Shown here: piece after piece, positions 35,474 through 44,534 of the stretch
Layout of the letters: every line of letters begins with the position of its first letter
How positions within the stretch are numbered: the first letter of the stretch is position 1
Source of the DNA: Mesorhizobium sp. WSM4311
Lineage (GTDB): Bacteria > Pseudomonadota > Alphaproteobacteria > Rhizobiales > Rhizobiaceae
Direction: 5' to 3'
Length of the DNA: 64,000 nt
Assembly (NCBI RefSeq): GCF_002295115.1
Contig: NZ_NSFV01000015.1
Location: 1 to 64,000 of the forward strand
Notes under the pieces: model-generated
Database searches by the model: none
Told to the model about the DNA's origin: nothing
Seen by the model: the letters and a program-made list of their open reading frames with translations, nothing else
Made by a program: the position numbers and the translations under genes

Positions 35474-37957
35474 ATGTCCCACCTTGCCGTTGCCGATAAG
35501 AAGCGTGCAGCCGCCATGGCACCCGCCGCTTCGATCCGGCAGGAAATCGTCTCGCTTTCACAGATCACCAAGAGCTTCGGGCCGACGCTGGCGAACGCCG
35601 AGATCGACCTCGCCGTTTCGGCCGGCGAGATCATCGGACTCGTCGGCGGCAACGGCGCCGGCAAATCGACGCTGATGCGCATTCTTTGCGGCACGATGCG
35701 GCCGACCCTCGGCTCGATCTCGTTCGCCGGCCAGACGCTGAGCTTCGCCGACTACGACACGGCGGAAGCGCAAGGGCGCGGCATCCGCATGGTGCATCAG
35801 GAACTGTCGCTGTGTGCCAACCTCTCCGTGGCCGAGAACTTCTTTCTGGAGACGCCACAGGACGCGACAAGCCGGCCCGGCTGGCGGAAGCTTTACCTGG
35901 GCCGTGCACGCGCGGCGCTGGATGCCGTATTCCCCGGCAATGGCATCGATGTGGACGCGGACGTCGGCCAACTCTCCATCGCCGAACGGCAGATGGTCGA
36001 GATCGCACGCGCCGCCGCCACGCCCGGCGTCAGGCTCATCGTTCTCGACGAGCCGACCTCCTCGCTTGATCTCGATCGCTCCAGGCAGTTAAGGGCCTTC
36101 ATCCGCGAGCGAGCCAAGGCTGGCCTCGCCTTCATCTTCATCAGCCACAAGCTGCAGGAAATCATCGACATCGCCGCGCAGGTTGTCGTGCTGCGCAACG
36201 GACGCACGGCTTGGCGCGGCGACGTGGCGGATACGTCGTTCAGCAAGCTGGTGCAGTTGATGGGCGGCGACGCCAACTCGATCCACCAGCATGGCGCCAT
36301 CGTCGCCAGCACCGGGGGCGCATTGGTGCGGCTGTCCGGGTCGCTGACATCCGAACTCGGCCGCGACATCGAGATCGCGCGCGGTGAGATCGTCGGGCTG
36401 GCGGGGCTCGAGGGCAGCGGCCAGAAGGAGCTGCTGCATGCCATCTTCAAGCCCAATCCAGCAAAGGATGCCGCCGTCACGAGAACCGGCGAGGCCGGCT
36501 TCATTGCCGGCGACCGACAGAAGGAAGGCGTGTTCCCGCTGTGGAGCGTGCTCGGCAACATCTCCATCGGCAGCCTTGCGCGCCGCCCGTCCTTGGGCCT
36601 GGTCTCGGATCGCCACAACCGCGAGGCCGCGGCCGACGCCGCAGGTCGGCTGCGGCTCGACGAAAATCGCTTCGGGTCCAACATATTGGAGCTGAGCGGC
36701 GGCAATCAGCAGAAGGCGCTGGTTGCCCGCGCGCTCGTCGCCGATACGCCGATCATCCTGCTCGACGATCCGACGCGCGGCGTCGACATCGCCACCAAGC
36801 AAGATTTCTACCGGCTCTGCAACGACATCGCACGCGGCGGGCGGACACTCGTCTGGCACACGACCGAGGACGCCGAATTGCTGGCCTGCGACCGCGTGCT
36901 GATCTTTGCCGGCGGCCGGATCGTCAAGGAACTGACCGGTGAGGCGATCACCGAAGCGGCGATCGTCGGGGCGTCTTTCGTCCAACAGGCGGACAAGCGC
37001 ATCGACGCCGCGCAGGCCAAGGCCGGCGCCGCCGGGCTTGTCCGCAGGCTGGTGAACGCAGCCCCCTTCATCGGCCTCGCCGCCGTGCTGGCGGTGATGA
37101 TCTCGGCCAATCCGGCGGTCGCCTCGATCTTCGGCCTCGATCTGCTGCTGATGCCAGCGCTGTCGCTGGTGCTGGTGACGGCGGCACAGATGTTCATCGT
37201 CGGCGGCAGCGAAATCGATCTCGGCGTCGGCGCGTTCGCCGGGCTGATCAGCGTGCTCAGCGCGACGCTGCTCTACGACCGGCCATGGCTCGGTGCGCTG
37301 GCTGTTTTGGCGGCGGTGGCCGTGTATGCCGGGCTCGGCGGGTTGATCCAGGCACGCAAGATCCCAGCTATCGTCGTCACGCTCGGCGCCTCCTTCATCT
37401 GGGTGGGGCTGGGCTATGCGCTGCAGCCGACGCCAGGCGGCGCCAGCCCTGAATGGCTTACGGCGCTGTTCGGCTGGTCGCTCGACTTCCTGCCGACATC
37501 GATCATCCTCATCGCGGCTGTTGCCCTGGTGGTCTTGACGATCGACCGGTTGCCACTCGGCGTGGTGCTGCGAGGCTTCGGCAACAATCCGACGGCAATG
37601 ATCCGCTCGGGCTGGTCGCCAACACGTTACGCGCTGGTGCGCTATCTCATCGCCGGGCTGTTCGCGGCGGCCGCCGGCCTGTCGCTGACGGCGATCAACA
37701 CGGCGAGCGACATCAATTCCGGCAATTCGTTCACGCTGCTCAGCGTCGCCGCCGTGGTGATGGGCGGCTGCTCGCTGCTCGGCGGCATCGTCTCGCCGGT
37801 TGGCGCCATCGCCGGCGCGGTGACGCTGTCGCTGATCGGCGCACTGCTCGGCACGCTCAATGTCAGCAGCGACTTCAACGCCGCGACGCAAGGGCTGATC
37901 CTGATCGCGCTCCTGACGTTGCGCGGCCTGACCGCGGACCGCAGGAGCGAACAATGA
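35474..37957 (+). CDS. Fused sugar ABC transporter: double ATPase plus permease in one chain
   Basis: 827 residues, far longer than RbsA (about 500) or RbsC (about 320). Residues about 25-510 are a two-NBD ATPase: Walker A GGNGAGKST, LSIAERQMVEIAR and LIVLDEPTSSLD in the first; degenerate GLEGSGQKEL, LSGGNQQKALVARAL and ILLDDPTRGVD in the second. From about 520 to the end it is a CUT2 permease with many helices (GGSEIDLGVGAFAG, LRGFGNNPTAMIRSG, MGGCSLLGGIVSPVG). The frame is continuous with no stop at the joint. The second half pairs with a separate permease encoded next, so the complex could be a heterodimer of two different permease parts. Confidence 0.88.
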   Translation: MSHLAVADKKRAAAMAPAASIRQEIVSLSQITKSFGPTLANAEIDLAVSAGEIIGLVGGNGAGKSTLMRILCGTMRPTLGSISFAGQTLSFADYDTAEAQGRGIRMVHQELSLCANLSVAENFFLETPQDATSRPGWRKLYLGRARAALDAVFPGNGIDVDADVGQLSIAERQMVEIARAAATPGVRLIVLDEPTSSLDLDRSRQLRAFIRERAKAGLAFIFISHKLQEIIDIAAQVVVLRNGRTAWRGDVADTSFSKLVQLMGGDANSIHQHGAIVASTGGALVRLSGSLTSELGRDIEIARGEIVGLAGLEGSGQKELLHAIFKPNPAKDAAVTRTGEAGFIAGDRQKEGVFPLWSVLGNISIGSLARRPSLGLVSDRHNREAAADAAGRLRLDENRFGSNILELSGGNQQKALVARALVADTPIILLDDPTRGVDIATKQDFYRLCNDIARGGRTLVWHTTEDAELLACDRVLIFAGGRIVKELTGEAITEAAIVGASFVQQADKRIDAAQAKAGAAGLVRRLVNAAPFIGLAAVLAVMISANPAVASIFGLDLLLMPALSLVLVTAAQMFIVGGSEIDLGVGAFAGLISVLSATLLYDRPWLGALAVLAAVAVYAGLGGLIQARKIPAIVVTLGASFIWVGLGYALQPTPGGASPEWLTALFGWSLDFLPTSIILIAAVALVVLTIDRLPLGVVLRGFGNNPTAMIRSGWSPTRYALVRYLIAGLFAAAAGLSLTAINTASDINSGNSFTLLSVAAVVMGGCSLLGGIVSPVGAIAGAVTLSLIGALLGTLNVSSDFNAATQGLILIALLTLRGLTADRRSEQ

Positions 37958-38985
37958 ACGCGCTGTCCGCCTTCACTGTTTGGGCCCAGAAAAACCGCTG
38001 GATCTGGGCAGCGATCGGCGTGCTCCTGCTCTGGCTCGTGCTCTCCGTGGTCACCAACCGGTTCAGCCTGTCCAGCCTGTCGGGCATCGTGCTGTCGGCC
38101 TCGTTCCTGACCGTCGTCGGCATCGGCCAGATGTTCGTCGTCACCACCGGGCGCGGCAATATCGATCTTTCCGTCGCCTCGGTCATCACGCTCAGCGCCT
38201 TCGTCGCGCTGCTCACCATCAAGGGCCAGGATGCCAACCTTGCTATTGGCGTCACGGCTGCCGTCCTGCTCGGCCTCGCGGTCGGGTTGCTCAATTCGCT
38301 GCTGGTCGTCGGCCTCGGCATTCCGGCGATCATCGCGACGCTCGCCACCGGCTATGTACTGGCGACCGCGACGCTGCTGTCGAACAAGGCAATCCCCGGC
38401 TTTGCCGTCAGCCCGGCGCTCAAGGATCTGGCGACGGGCCGCATCTCGGGCGTCCCGATCATGGCCATCATCGCCATCCTCGGCGTAGCGGCGGCTTCCT
38501 TCGTGCTGCGCTACACCGTGTTCGGGCAGCTCCTGTCGGCGGTCGGCCAGAACCGCGCGGCCGCCCGGCTCGCCGCCATCAGCAATGGCCGGGTGATCGC
38601 AGCGGCCTTCATCATCTCGTCGGTGCTGGCCTCGCTCGACGGCCTGCTGCTCGGCGCCTATATCGGCGGCGCCTTCCTCGAAATGGGCCAGCCCTATCTG
38701 TTGCAGTCGATCGCCGCCGTGGTGCTCGGCGGCACGCTGATCTTTGGCGGCTCGGCGACCGCGCTCGGCACCCTGTGGGCCAGCATCCTGCTCATCCTGA
38801 TCGTGACGACCATGCAGATTATCGGGCTGCCGCCCGGCGCCCAGGACATCGTCCAGGGCATCGTCGTCATCTTTGTCCTGGCGCTTGCCGGCCGACAGGC
38901 ATTGGCGCGGCCCACCACTGCCGAGCCTGCAGATGGAGCGACGCCGAAGACGCGGGCAAAGGCGGCCGCGTCGTTGCCGGAGTGA
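37954..38985 (+). CDS. Sugar ABC transporter permease (CUT2), importer 1
   Basis: 343 residues, start overlapping the fused gene's stop (ATGA). About nine to ten helices; the RbsC-type segment TTGRGNIDLSVASVI, the coupling loop VGQNRAAARLAAIS and LGGTLIFGGSATALG are clear. It has a hydrophilic Ala/Pro/Lys-rich C-terminal tail. Partner of the permease half of the preceding fusion protein. Confidence 0.85.
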   Translation: MNALSAFTVWAQKNRWIWAAIGVLLLWLVLSVVTNRFSLSSLSGIVLSASFLTVVGIGQMFVVTTGRGNIDLSVASVITLSAFVALLTIKGQDANLAIGVTAAVLLGLAVGLLNSLLVVGLGIPAIIATLATGYVLATATLLSNKAIPGFAVSPALKDLATGRISGVPIMAIIAILGVAAASFVLRYTVFGQLLSAVGQNRAAARLAAISNGRVIAAAFIISSVLASLDGLLLGAYIGGAFLEMGQPYLLQSIAAVVLGGTLIFGGSATALGTLWASILLILIVTTMQIIGLPPGAQDIVQGIVVIFVLALAGRQALARPTTAEPADGATPKTRAKAAASLPE

Positions 38986-39019
38986 CCAGCAGGCCGACAA
39001 TTCCGCTTGCCAAATTATG

Positions 39020-39040
39020 GTAGAGTGATCATACCAGTAT
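39020..39040. promoter_or_regulatory. Putative GntR operator upstream of apnO
   Basis: On the minus strand this reads ATACTGGTATGATCACTCTA, matching CTGGTATRAT of the other three sites in the locus. On the plus strand TGGTA (39018-39022) and TACCA (39032-39036) form an imperfect palindrome. It lies about 55 bases before the apnO start. Confidence 0.55.
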
Positions 39041-39091
39041 ATAAGATGATGATCGCGCGACGATCATCCAGAATTCAAGGAGCAAGGCCAG

Positions 39092-39919
39092 ATGACAACG
39101 ATTGCGCTATTTGGTGCGGGCGGGAAAATGGGCTACCGCCTGTCGACCAATTTTCGCGGATCGGACTACACGATCCGCCATGTCGAGATCAGCGAGGCCG
39201 GCAAGGAGCGGCTGAAAACCGGTCTGGGCTTCGATACGGTCGACGCCGACGAGGCGCTTAAGGACGCCGAAGTCGTGATCCTGGCGGTGCCGGACACGCA
39301 TATAGGCAAGGTCGCCGCCAGCATCGAAAGCAAGCTTTCGTCCGGCACGATGGTGATCGTGCTCGATGCGGCGGCCCCTTTCGCCGGCCATCTGCCTGAT
39401 CGTGCCGACCTTACCTATTTCGTGACCCATCCCTGCCATCCGCCGATCTTCAACGACGAGACCGACATGGCCGCCAAGAAGGACTTCTTCGGCGGCGTCA
39501 AGGCCAAGCAGCACTTCGTCAGCGCCCTGATGCAGGGGCCAGAGGAAGACTACGCCAAGGGTGAGAAGATCGCGCAGATCATCTGGGCGCCGGTGATGCG
39601 CTCGCACCGGGTCACGGTCGAGCATATGGCGCTGCTGGAGCCCGGCCTTTCGGAGACAGTTTGCGCTTCGCTGCTCGTCGTCATGAAGGAAGCGCTCGAC
39701 GAGGTCGTGGCGCGCGGCGTCGACCGGCAGGCCGCGCTCGATTTCCTGCTCGGCCACATGAATGTGCTCGGCGCCGTCATCTTCGGCGAGACCAAGGGCG
39801 TGTTCTCCGATGCCTGCAACAAGGCCATCGAGTTCGGCAAGCCGGTGCTGATGCGCGATGACTGGAAGCGCGTCTTCGAGCCGGAGGAAATCGCCGCCAG
39901 CATCCAGCGCATCACCTGA
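39092..39919 (+). CDS. apnO: D-apionate oxidoisomerase-like dehydrogenase
   Basis: 275 residues with an N-terminal Rossmann motif (FGAGGKMGYRL, 7-17) and AVPDTHIGK. The histidine-rich THPCHPPIFND (about 112-122) and an all-helical C-terminal domain (EHMALLEPGLSETVCASL) are those of ApnO, the NAD-dependent enzyme that oxidises and rearranges D-apionate to 3-oxo-isoapionate. The identification rests on recall of the family plus the co-localised apsD, apnL, oiaK and RuBisCO-like genes, which together form the described pathway. It has its own operator and intergenic regions on both sides. Confidence 0.75.
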   Translation: MTTIALFGAGGKMGYRLSTNFRGSDYTIRHVEISEAGKERLKTGLGFDTVDADEALKDAEVVILAVPDTHIGKVAASIESKLSSGTMVIVLDAAAPFAGHLPDRADLTYFVTHPCHPPIFNDETDMAAKKDFFGGVKAKQHFVSALMQGPEEDYAKGEKIAQIIWAPVMRSHRVTVEHMALLEPGLSETVCASLLVVMKEALDEVVARGVDRQAALDFLLGHMNVLGAVIFGETKGVFSDACNKAIEFGKPVLMRDDWKRVFEPEEIAASIQRIT

Positions 39920-40222
39920 GGCGCGCATTTCCCTTCGCCGCAGCAAGGTGCGCGGTTAGATACAGATCATCTGAATTAGTGGTTGACTCATTATACCAGT
40001 TGGCTAAGCTGCTGACGCACTCGGGACTGATCCTTCTCCGCTGGGAGGAGGCATCAGAACGAGCGGAGGATGGCGGGGACGGGCGCGAAAATCGGTTCGG
40101 TCGAAAAGCCGGCAAACGGCTTTGCCGATCCAGGCGGCGTTTTGCCCCGCCCTGTCTGACGATTTCAAATGAAGACAGTGGCCTCGACTGGTCGAGGCCC
40201 ATGTTCTTAACGGGAGGACTTA
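39920..40222. other. Intergenic region with operator and hairpin
   Basis: 303 bases between apnO and the second binding-protein gene. It holds the GACTCATTATACCAGTTGG operator (39985-40003, listed separately) and a 9-bp near-perfect palindrome GGCCTCGAC-TG-GTCGAGGCC (40180-40199) directly before the ribosome binding site, which may attenuate or protect the binding-protein mRNA. No gene seen. Confidence 0.6.
39985..40003. promoter_or_regulatory. Putative GntR operator upstream of importer-2 genes
   Basis: ACTCATTATACCAG, identical over 14 bases with the site at 48245. TTGACT (39984-39989) could be a -35 for the downstream gene, which would place the operator over the spacer. Confidence 0.65.
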
Positions 40223-41164
40223 GTGAAACTTACTCGCAGAATGACACTTGCGGCTTTCGCCGGCGTACTGGCACTGGGCACGGCTGCGCCGGCCTTCGCG
40301 GCCGACCTGATCGCGATCATCACCCCCTCGCACGACAATCCGTTCTTCAAGGCGGAAGCCGTCGGCGCCGAGGCAAAGGCCAAGGAACTCGGCTACGAAG
40401 CGCTGGTGCTGGTGCATGACGATGACGCCAACAAGCAGTCCGAGCTGGTCGACACCGCGATCGGACGCGGCGCCAAGGCCATCATCCTCGACAATGCCGG
40501 CGCCGACGCCACCGTCGCTGCGGTGCAGAAGGCCAAGGACGCCGGCATCCCCTCCTTCCTGATCGACCGCGAGATCAATGCCACCGGCGTCGCCGTGGCG
40601 CAGATCGTCTCGAACAACTACCAGGGAGCCCAACTGGGCGCGCAGGAATTCGTCAAGCTGATGGGCGAGAAGGGTAACTTCGTCGAATTGGTGGGCAAGG
40701 AATCCGACACCAATGCCGGCATCCGCTCCAAGGGCTATCACGACGTCATCGACGACTATCCGGACCTCAAGATGGTGGCGCAGCAGTCGGCCAACTGGAG
40801 CCAGACCGAGGCCTATTCCAAGATGGAATCGATCCTCCAGGCCAATCCCGATATCAAGGGCGTGATCTCCGGCAACGACACGATGGCGATGGGCGCTAAT
40901 GCGGCGCTCGCTGCGGCGAACCGCAAGGATGTCATCGTCGTCGGCTTCGACGGCTCCAACGACGTGCGCGACTCCATCACGTCGGGCGGCATCAAGGCGA
41001 CGGTGCTGCAGCCGGCCTACGCCCAAGCGCAGATGGCGGTCGAGCAGGCCAACGACTTCATCAAGAACAAGAAGTCGCCCGAGAAGGAAAAGCAGCTGAT
41101 GGACTGCGTGCTCATCAATGGCGACAATGCCGCCAAGCTGGAAACCTTCGCGCTGAAGAACTGA
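40223..41164 (+). CDS. Periplasmic sugar-binding protein (CUT2, RbsB-like), importer 2 of apiose locus
   Basis: 313 residues, GTG start with GGGAGG eight bases upstream. The signal peptide ends at APAFA-AD; the mature fold is ribose-binding-protein-like (IITPSHDNPFFKAEA, DNAGADATVAAVQKA, DREINATG, SGNDTMAMGA, GFDGSNDV). These are RbsB-type ligand contacts (Phe, Asp, Arg). It is followed by a hairpin, a DUF2291 lipoprotein, an ATPase and a permease, which form a second importer. Apiose is a branched pentose, so an RbsB-like receptor is reasonable for it. Confidence 0.83.
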   Translation: MKLTRRMTLAAFAGVLALGTAAPAFAADLIAIITPSHDNPFFKAEAVGAEAKAKELGYEALVLVHDDDANKQSELVDTAIGRGAKAIILDNAGADATVAAVQKAKDAGIPSFLIDREINATGVAVAQIVSNNYQGAQLGAQEFVKLMGEKGNFVELVGKESDTNAGIRSKGYHDVIDDYPDLKMVAQQSANWSQTEAYSKMESILQANPDIKGVISGNDTMAMGANAALAAANRKDVIVVGFDGSNDVRDSITSGGIKATVLQPAYAQAQMAVEQANDFIKNKKSPEKEKQLMDCVLINGDNAAKLETFALKN

Positions 41165-41182
41165 GCCGGCGCAACGCAAACA

Positions 41183-41212
41183 GCGAGGGGCGAACCTTGG
41201 TTCGTCCCTCGC
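41183..41212 (+). promoter_or_regulatory. Intercistronic hairpin after importer-2 binding protein gene
   Basis: GCGAGGGGCGAACC (41183-41196) pairs with 41199-41212 over 14 positions with one G-U, closing on a very tight loop; a CATTTCAAT stretch follows. Likely mRNA-stabilising or partly terminating. Confidence 0.7.
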
Positions 41213-41241
41213 CTCCATTTCAATGGGAAGCTTTGACCGCC

Positions 41242-41907
41242 ATGCTCAGTAAGCCGATCCGGCCGATTAAGGCAACTTGGCCGATCCTCGCGCTGGTCGC
41301 CGGCATCGGCCTCAGCGCCTGCAAGGTCCTGCCGACGCCATCGGCGCAAGGGGTTGCAGGCAACGCGTCCGGCTTCAACCCGGACAAGATGGTCGAGGAG
41401 ATCTGGGCTTCGAAGGTGATCCCCTATTTGCAAGGGAAGGCTGGGCCATTTGCCGAGGTCCATGCTCTGGCGAAGACCGACCCGGCGGCGGGCGGCGCCA
41501 AATACGGCAATCCCAAGAAGCAGGCGAATGCGCCATGGACCTTCGCGGTCCGCGTCGAGGGCAAGATCGTCGCCGCCAACACGCAGTCGCGCGCGGCGAC
41601 GATGGATATCGACGTCGACGGCGACGGCAGGGCCGATGTGCACGTCCAGATCGGGCCGGCGATGCGCGGAACCGCACTGCGCGACAGCCTCGATTTCGTT
41701 CAGTTCAACGATTTCACCAACCAGATCGACTTCGCCCAGTTCGGCAAGGCGTTCAATGCCTATGCCGACAAGACCGCGCTGTCCAAGCTGCCGCGCGAAG
41801 CGCTGGAGGGCCGCACCGCCAAGGTGCTCGGCGCCTACACGATCGAAGGCGGCCAGGACCTGCCGTTGGTGACCCCGGCGGAGGCCGAGATCGGGCCTAA
41901 GCCATGA
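41242..41907 (+). CDS. DUF2291 lipoprotein of sugar ABC operon
   Basis: 221 residues from the ATG at 41242. A lipoprotein signal is visible: hydrophobic ILALVAGIG followed by the lipobox LSAC (Cys about 27 of this start). The remainder (GFNPDKMVEEIWASKVIPYL, FVQFNDFTNQIDFAQFGKA) matches DUF2291, found between binding-protein and ATPase genes of some pentose/tetritol importers. Its function is unknown; it may help the binding protein dock or cross the periplasm. Overlaps the ATPase gene start by four bases. Confidence 0.75.
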   Translation: MLSKPIRPIKATWPILALVAGIGLSACKVLPTPSAQGVAGNASGFNPDKMVEEIWASKVIPYLQGKAGPFAEVHALAKTDPAAGGAKYGNPKKQANAPWTFAVRVEGKIVAANTQSRAATMDIDVDGDGRADVHVQIGPAMRGTALRDSLDFVQFNDFTNQIDFAQFGKAFNAYADKTALSKLPREALEGRTAKVLGAYTIEGGQDLPLVTPAEAEIGPKP

Positions 41908-43475
41908 GCGCGGCGCTTGATCATGACGTCATCCTGAAGCTCGAAGACGTCTCGAAAGTCTATGCCGGCACCGTCGCGGTCAAGCAGGCCAATTTCGAGG
42001 TGCGCAAGGGCGCGGTCAATGTGCTCGTCGGCGAAAACGGCGCCGGCAAATCGACACTGATGAAGATCATCGCAGGCGTCGAGCAGCCGACGGCCGGGCG
42101 CATCATGCTCGACGGCAACGAGGTTTCCTTCTCCTCCTCCGGCGATGCCGTGGCCCGCGGCATCGGCATGGTGTTCCAGGAGCTGAACCTGTTCGGCAAC
42201 ATGACGGTCGCCGAGAACATTTTCGCCACGCGCGAGATCACCAACCGGTTTCGCAAGATCGACCGCAAGACGCAGGAGCGGCGGGCCGGCGAATTTCTCG
42301 ATCGGCTCGAAGCCGGTATCCGGCCGGACATGCTGGTCGAGGATCTGCGCATCGGCCAGCAGCAGCTGGTCGAGATCGCCAAGGCTGTTTCGCTCGACGC
42401 ACGCATCCTGATCATGGACGAGCCGACCTCGGCACTCAGTGCGGCGGAAGTCGAGATCCTGTTCAAGGTGATCGCCGACCTCAAGGCGCGCGGCGTGGCG
42501 ATCGTCTACATCTCGCACCGGCTCGAGGAGCTGATCCGCATCGGCGACTACATCACCGTGCTGCGTGATGGCCGCATCACCGGCCAGGAAGAGGTGAAGA
42601 ACGTCGACACGCAGTGGATCGTGCGGCAGATGATCGGCTCGGACGCCAAGGATTTCGCCAAGGCCGACGGCCATGTTCCCGGCGAGGAGATCTTCCGAGC
42701 CGAGGACATCTGCCTGCCGCGCGTCACCGGCGGACTGGCGGTCGACCATGTCTCGCTGTCGCTGCGCGCCGGCGAGATTTTGGGCATTTACGGCCTGATG
42801 GGCGCGGGGCGCAGCGAGCTGTTCGACTGCATCATGGGCCGCCACGGCCATGCCAGCGGCGAGATCTTCATCGACGGAAAACATATCAGGGAACGCGACA
42901 CGACGCGGCGCATACGGCGCGGGCTGGCGCTGATTCCGGAAGATCGCCAACGCGAGGGATTGGTGTCGATCTTATCCGTTGCCAGCAACCTGACGCTGGC
43001 CAGCCTGTCGCGTTTCGTGCGCTTGTTCCATATCCGAGGCGGCGCAGAGCGGCAGGGAGTCAGGCAGATGGTGCGCGAGCTTTCGATCAAGGTCGGCGAT
43101 CCGGCGCAGGAAGTCTCGTCGCTTTCAGGCGGCAACCAGCAGAAGGTGGTGATCGGCAAGGCGCTCCTTACTGAACCGAAGGTGCTGTTGATGGACGAGC
43201 CGAGCCGCGGCATCGATGTCGGCGCCAAGGCGGATGTCTTCCGCACCATGCGCAAGTTGTCACGCGATGGGCTCGGCATCCTCTTCGCCACTTCCGATCT
43301 CGACGAGGTGATGGCGCTGTCCGACCGGATCGCGGTGATGAGCAATGGCAAACTGACCGGCACGTTCGATCGCGCCGAGGCGAGCGAAGCCGCGATTGTC
43401 GCCGCATCGGCGCTCGGCCATGGACCCGCCCCGCACATCTTGCCCCAGAATTTGGAGAGCAACGCTAATGACTGA
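41904..43475 (+). CDS. Sugar ABC transporter ATPase (CUT2), importer 2
   Basis: 523 residues with two NBDs: Walker A GENGAGKST, RIGQQQLVEIAKA and ILIMDEPTSALS in the first; degenerate GLMGAGRSEL, LSGGNQQKVVIGKAL and LLMDEPSRGID in the second. RbsA-type layout at normal length, in contrast to the fused protein of importer 1. Powers import with the permease whose start overlaps its stop by eight bases. Confidence 0.9.
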   Translation: MSAALDHDVILKLEDVSKVYAGTVAVKQANFEVRKGAVNVLVGENGAGKSTLMKIIAGVEQPTAGRIMLDGNEVSFSSSGDAVARGIGMVFQELNLFGNMTVAENIFATREITNRFRKIDRKTQERRAGEFLDRLEAGIRPDMLVEDLRIGQQQLVEIAKAVSLDARILIMDEPTSALSAAEVEILFKVIADLKARGVAIVYISHRLEELIRIGDYITVLRDGRITGQEEVKNVDTQWIVRQMIGSDAKDFAKADGHVPGEEIFRAEDICLPRVTGGLAVDHVSLSLRAGEILGIYGLMGAGRSELFDCIMGRHGHASGEIFIDGKHIRERDTTRRIRRGLALIPEDRQREGLVSILSVASNLTLASLSRFVRLFHIRGGAERQGVRQMVRELSIKVGDPAQEVSSLSGGNQQKVVIGKALLTEPKVLLMDEPSRGIDVGAKADVFRTMRKLSRDGLGILFATSDLDEVMALSDRIAVMSNGKLTGTFDRAEASEAAIVAASALGHGPAPHILPQNLESNAND

Positions 43476-44532
43476 CATTCCGGCCAGGGCGACTCACTCT
43501 TCCGCCTCCAGCGGCTCCGCGCTGCTGACGGTGATGAAGCTCAGGACCTTCATCGCGCTGATTGCCGTGCTGGTGTTCTTCTCCATCGCGGCGCCGAACT
43601 TCCTCTCGGCCGCCAATCTGATCCTGATGGCCAAGCATGTGGCGCTCAACGCCTTCCTTGCCATGGGAATGACCTTCGTCATCATCACCGGCGGCATCGA
43701 TCTTTCGGTCGGTTCGATCGTCGGCTTGTGCGGCATGGTGGCCGGCTATCTCGTGCTCAACGGCATCGACCTGCAGATCGGCTACACCATCTATTTCAAC
43801 GTGGTGGAGATCGCATTGATCACCCTGGCGGTCGGCATTTTGATCGGCGCCGTCAACGGACTGCTGATCACCCGGCTCAATGTCGCGCCGTTCATCGCCA
43901 CGCTCGGCGTGCTCTATGTGGCGCGCGGCCTGGCCCTGTTGTCGTCCGACGGCCGCACCTTCCCCAATCTGGTCGGCAAGCCGGAGCTCGGCACCACCGG
44001 CTTCGGCTTCCTCGGCGCGGGTCGGCTCGTCGGCTTGCCCGTCTCGATCTGGATCCTGATCGTGGTGGCGCTGGGTGCTGCCTATCTCGCCAGGTACACG
44101 CCGCTTGGCCGCCACATCTTCGCCGTCGGCGGCAACGAGCGCGCGGCACGCATTTCGGGCGTGCGCGTCAACATGGTCAAGATGTTCGTCTACATGTTCT
44201 CGGGCTTCTGCGCGGCGATCGTCGGCCTGATCATCTCGTCGGAGCTGATGGCTTCGCATCCGGCGACGGGCGAGAGCTTCGAACTGAATGCCATCGCCGC
44301 GGCGGTGCTTGGCGGCACCTCGATGTCGGGCGGTCGCGGCACGATCGGCGGCACCATCGTCGGCGCCTTCGTCATCGGCATCCTGTCGGACGGGCTGGTG
44401 ATGATGGGGGTGAGCTCGTTCTGGCAGATGGTGATCAAGGGCCTCGTCATCATCGTCGCCGTCGTCGTCGATCAGGCGCAGCGCCGGCTTCAGCAGCGTG
44501 TCACCCTGATGCAGATGGCAAAGGTGGGCTGA
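43468..44532 (+). CDS. Sugar ABC transporter permease (CUT2), importer 2
   Basis: 354 residues from the ATG at 43468. Hydrophobic helices begin near residue 30; RbsC motifs ITGGIDLSVGSIVGL, AVGGNERAARISGV and LGGTSMSGGRGTIGG are clear. A slightly longer hydrophilic N terminus than usual. It lies two bases before apsD, so importer 2 and the first catabolic enzymes form one operon (40223-47404). Confidence 0.88.
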   Translation: MTDIPARATHSSASSGSALLTVMKLRTFIALIAVLVFFSIAAPNFLSAANLILMAKHVALNAFLAMGMTFVIITGGIDLSVGSIVGLCGMVAGYLVLNGIDLQIGYTIYFNVVEIALITLAVGILIGAVNGLLITRLNVAPFIATLGVLYVARGLALLSSDGRTFPNLVGKPELGTTGFGFLGAGRLVGLPVSIWILIVVALGAAYLARYTPLGRHIFAVGGNERAARISGVRVNMVKMFVYMFSGFCAAIVGLIISSELMASHPATGESFELNAIAAAVLGGTSMSGGRGTIGGTIVGAFVIGILSDGLVMMGVSSFWQMVIKGLVIIVAVVVDQAQRRLQQRVTLMQMAKVG

Positions 44533-44534
44533 TC

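Noticed and set aside
36089..37954. 621-codon minus-strand open frame opposite the fused transporter
   Set aside because: Composition is typical antisense shadow (Gln/Asp/Arg/His-rich); the plus strand has full ABC motifs.
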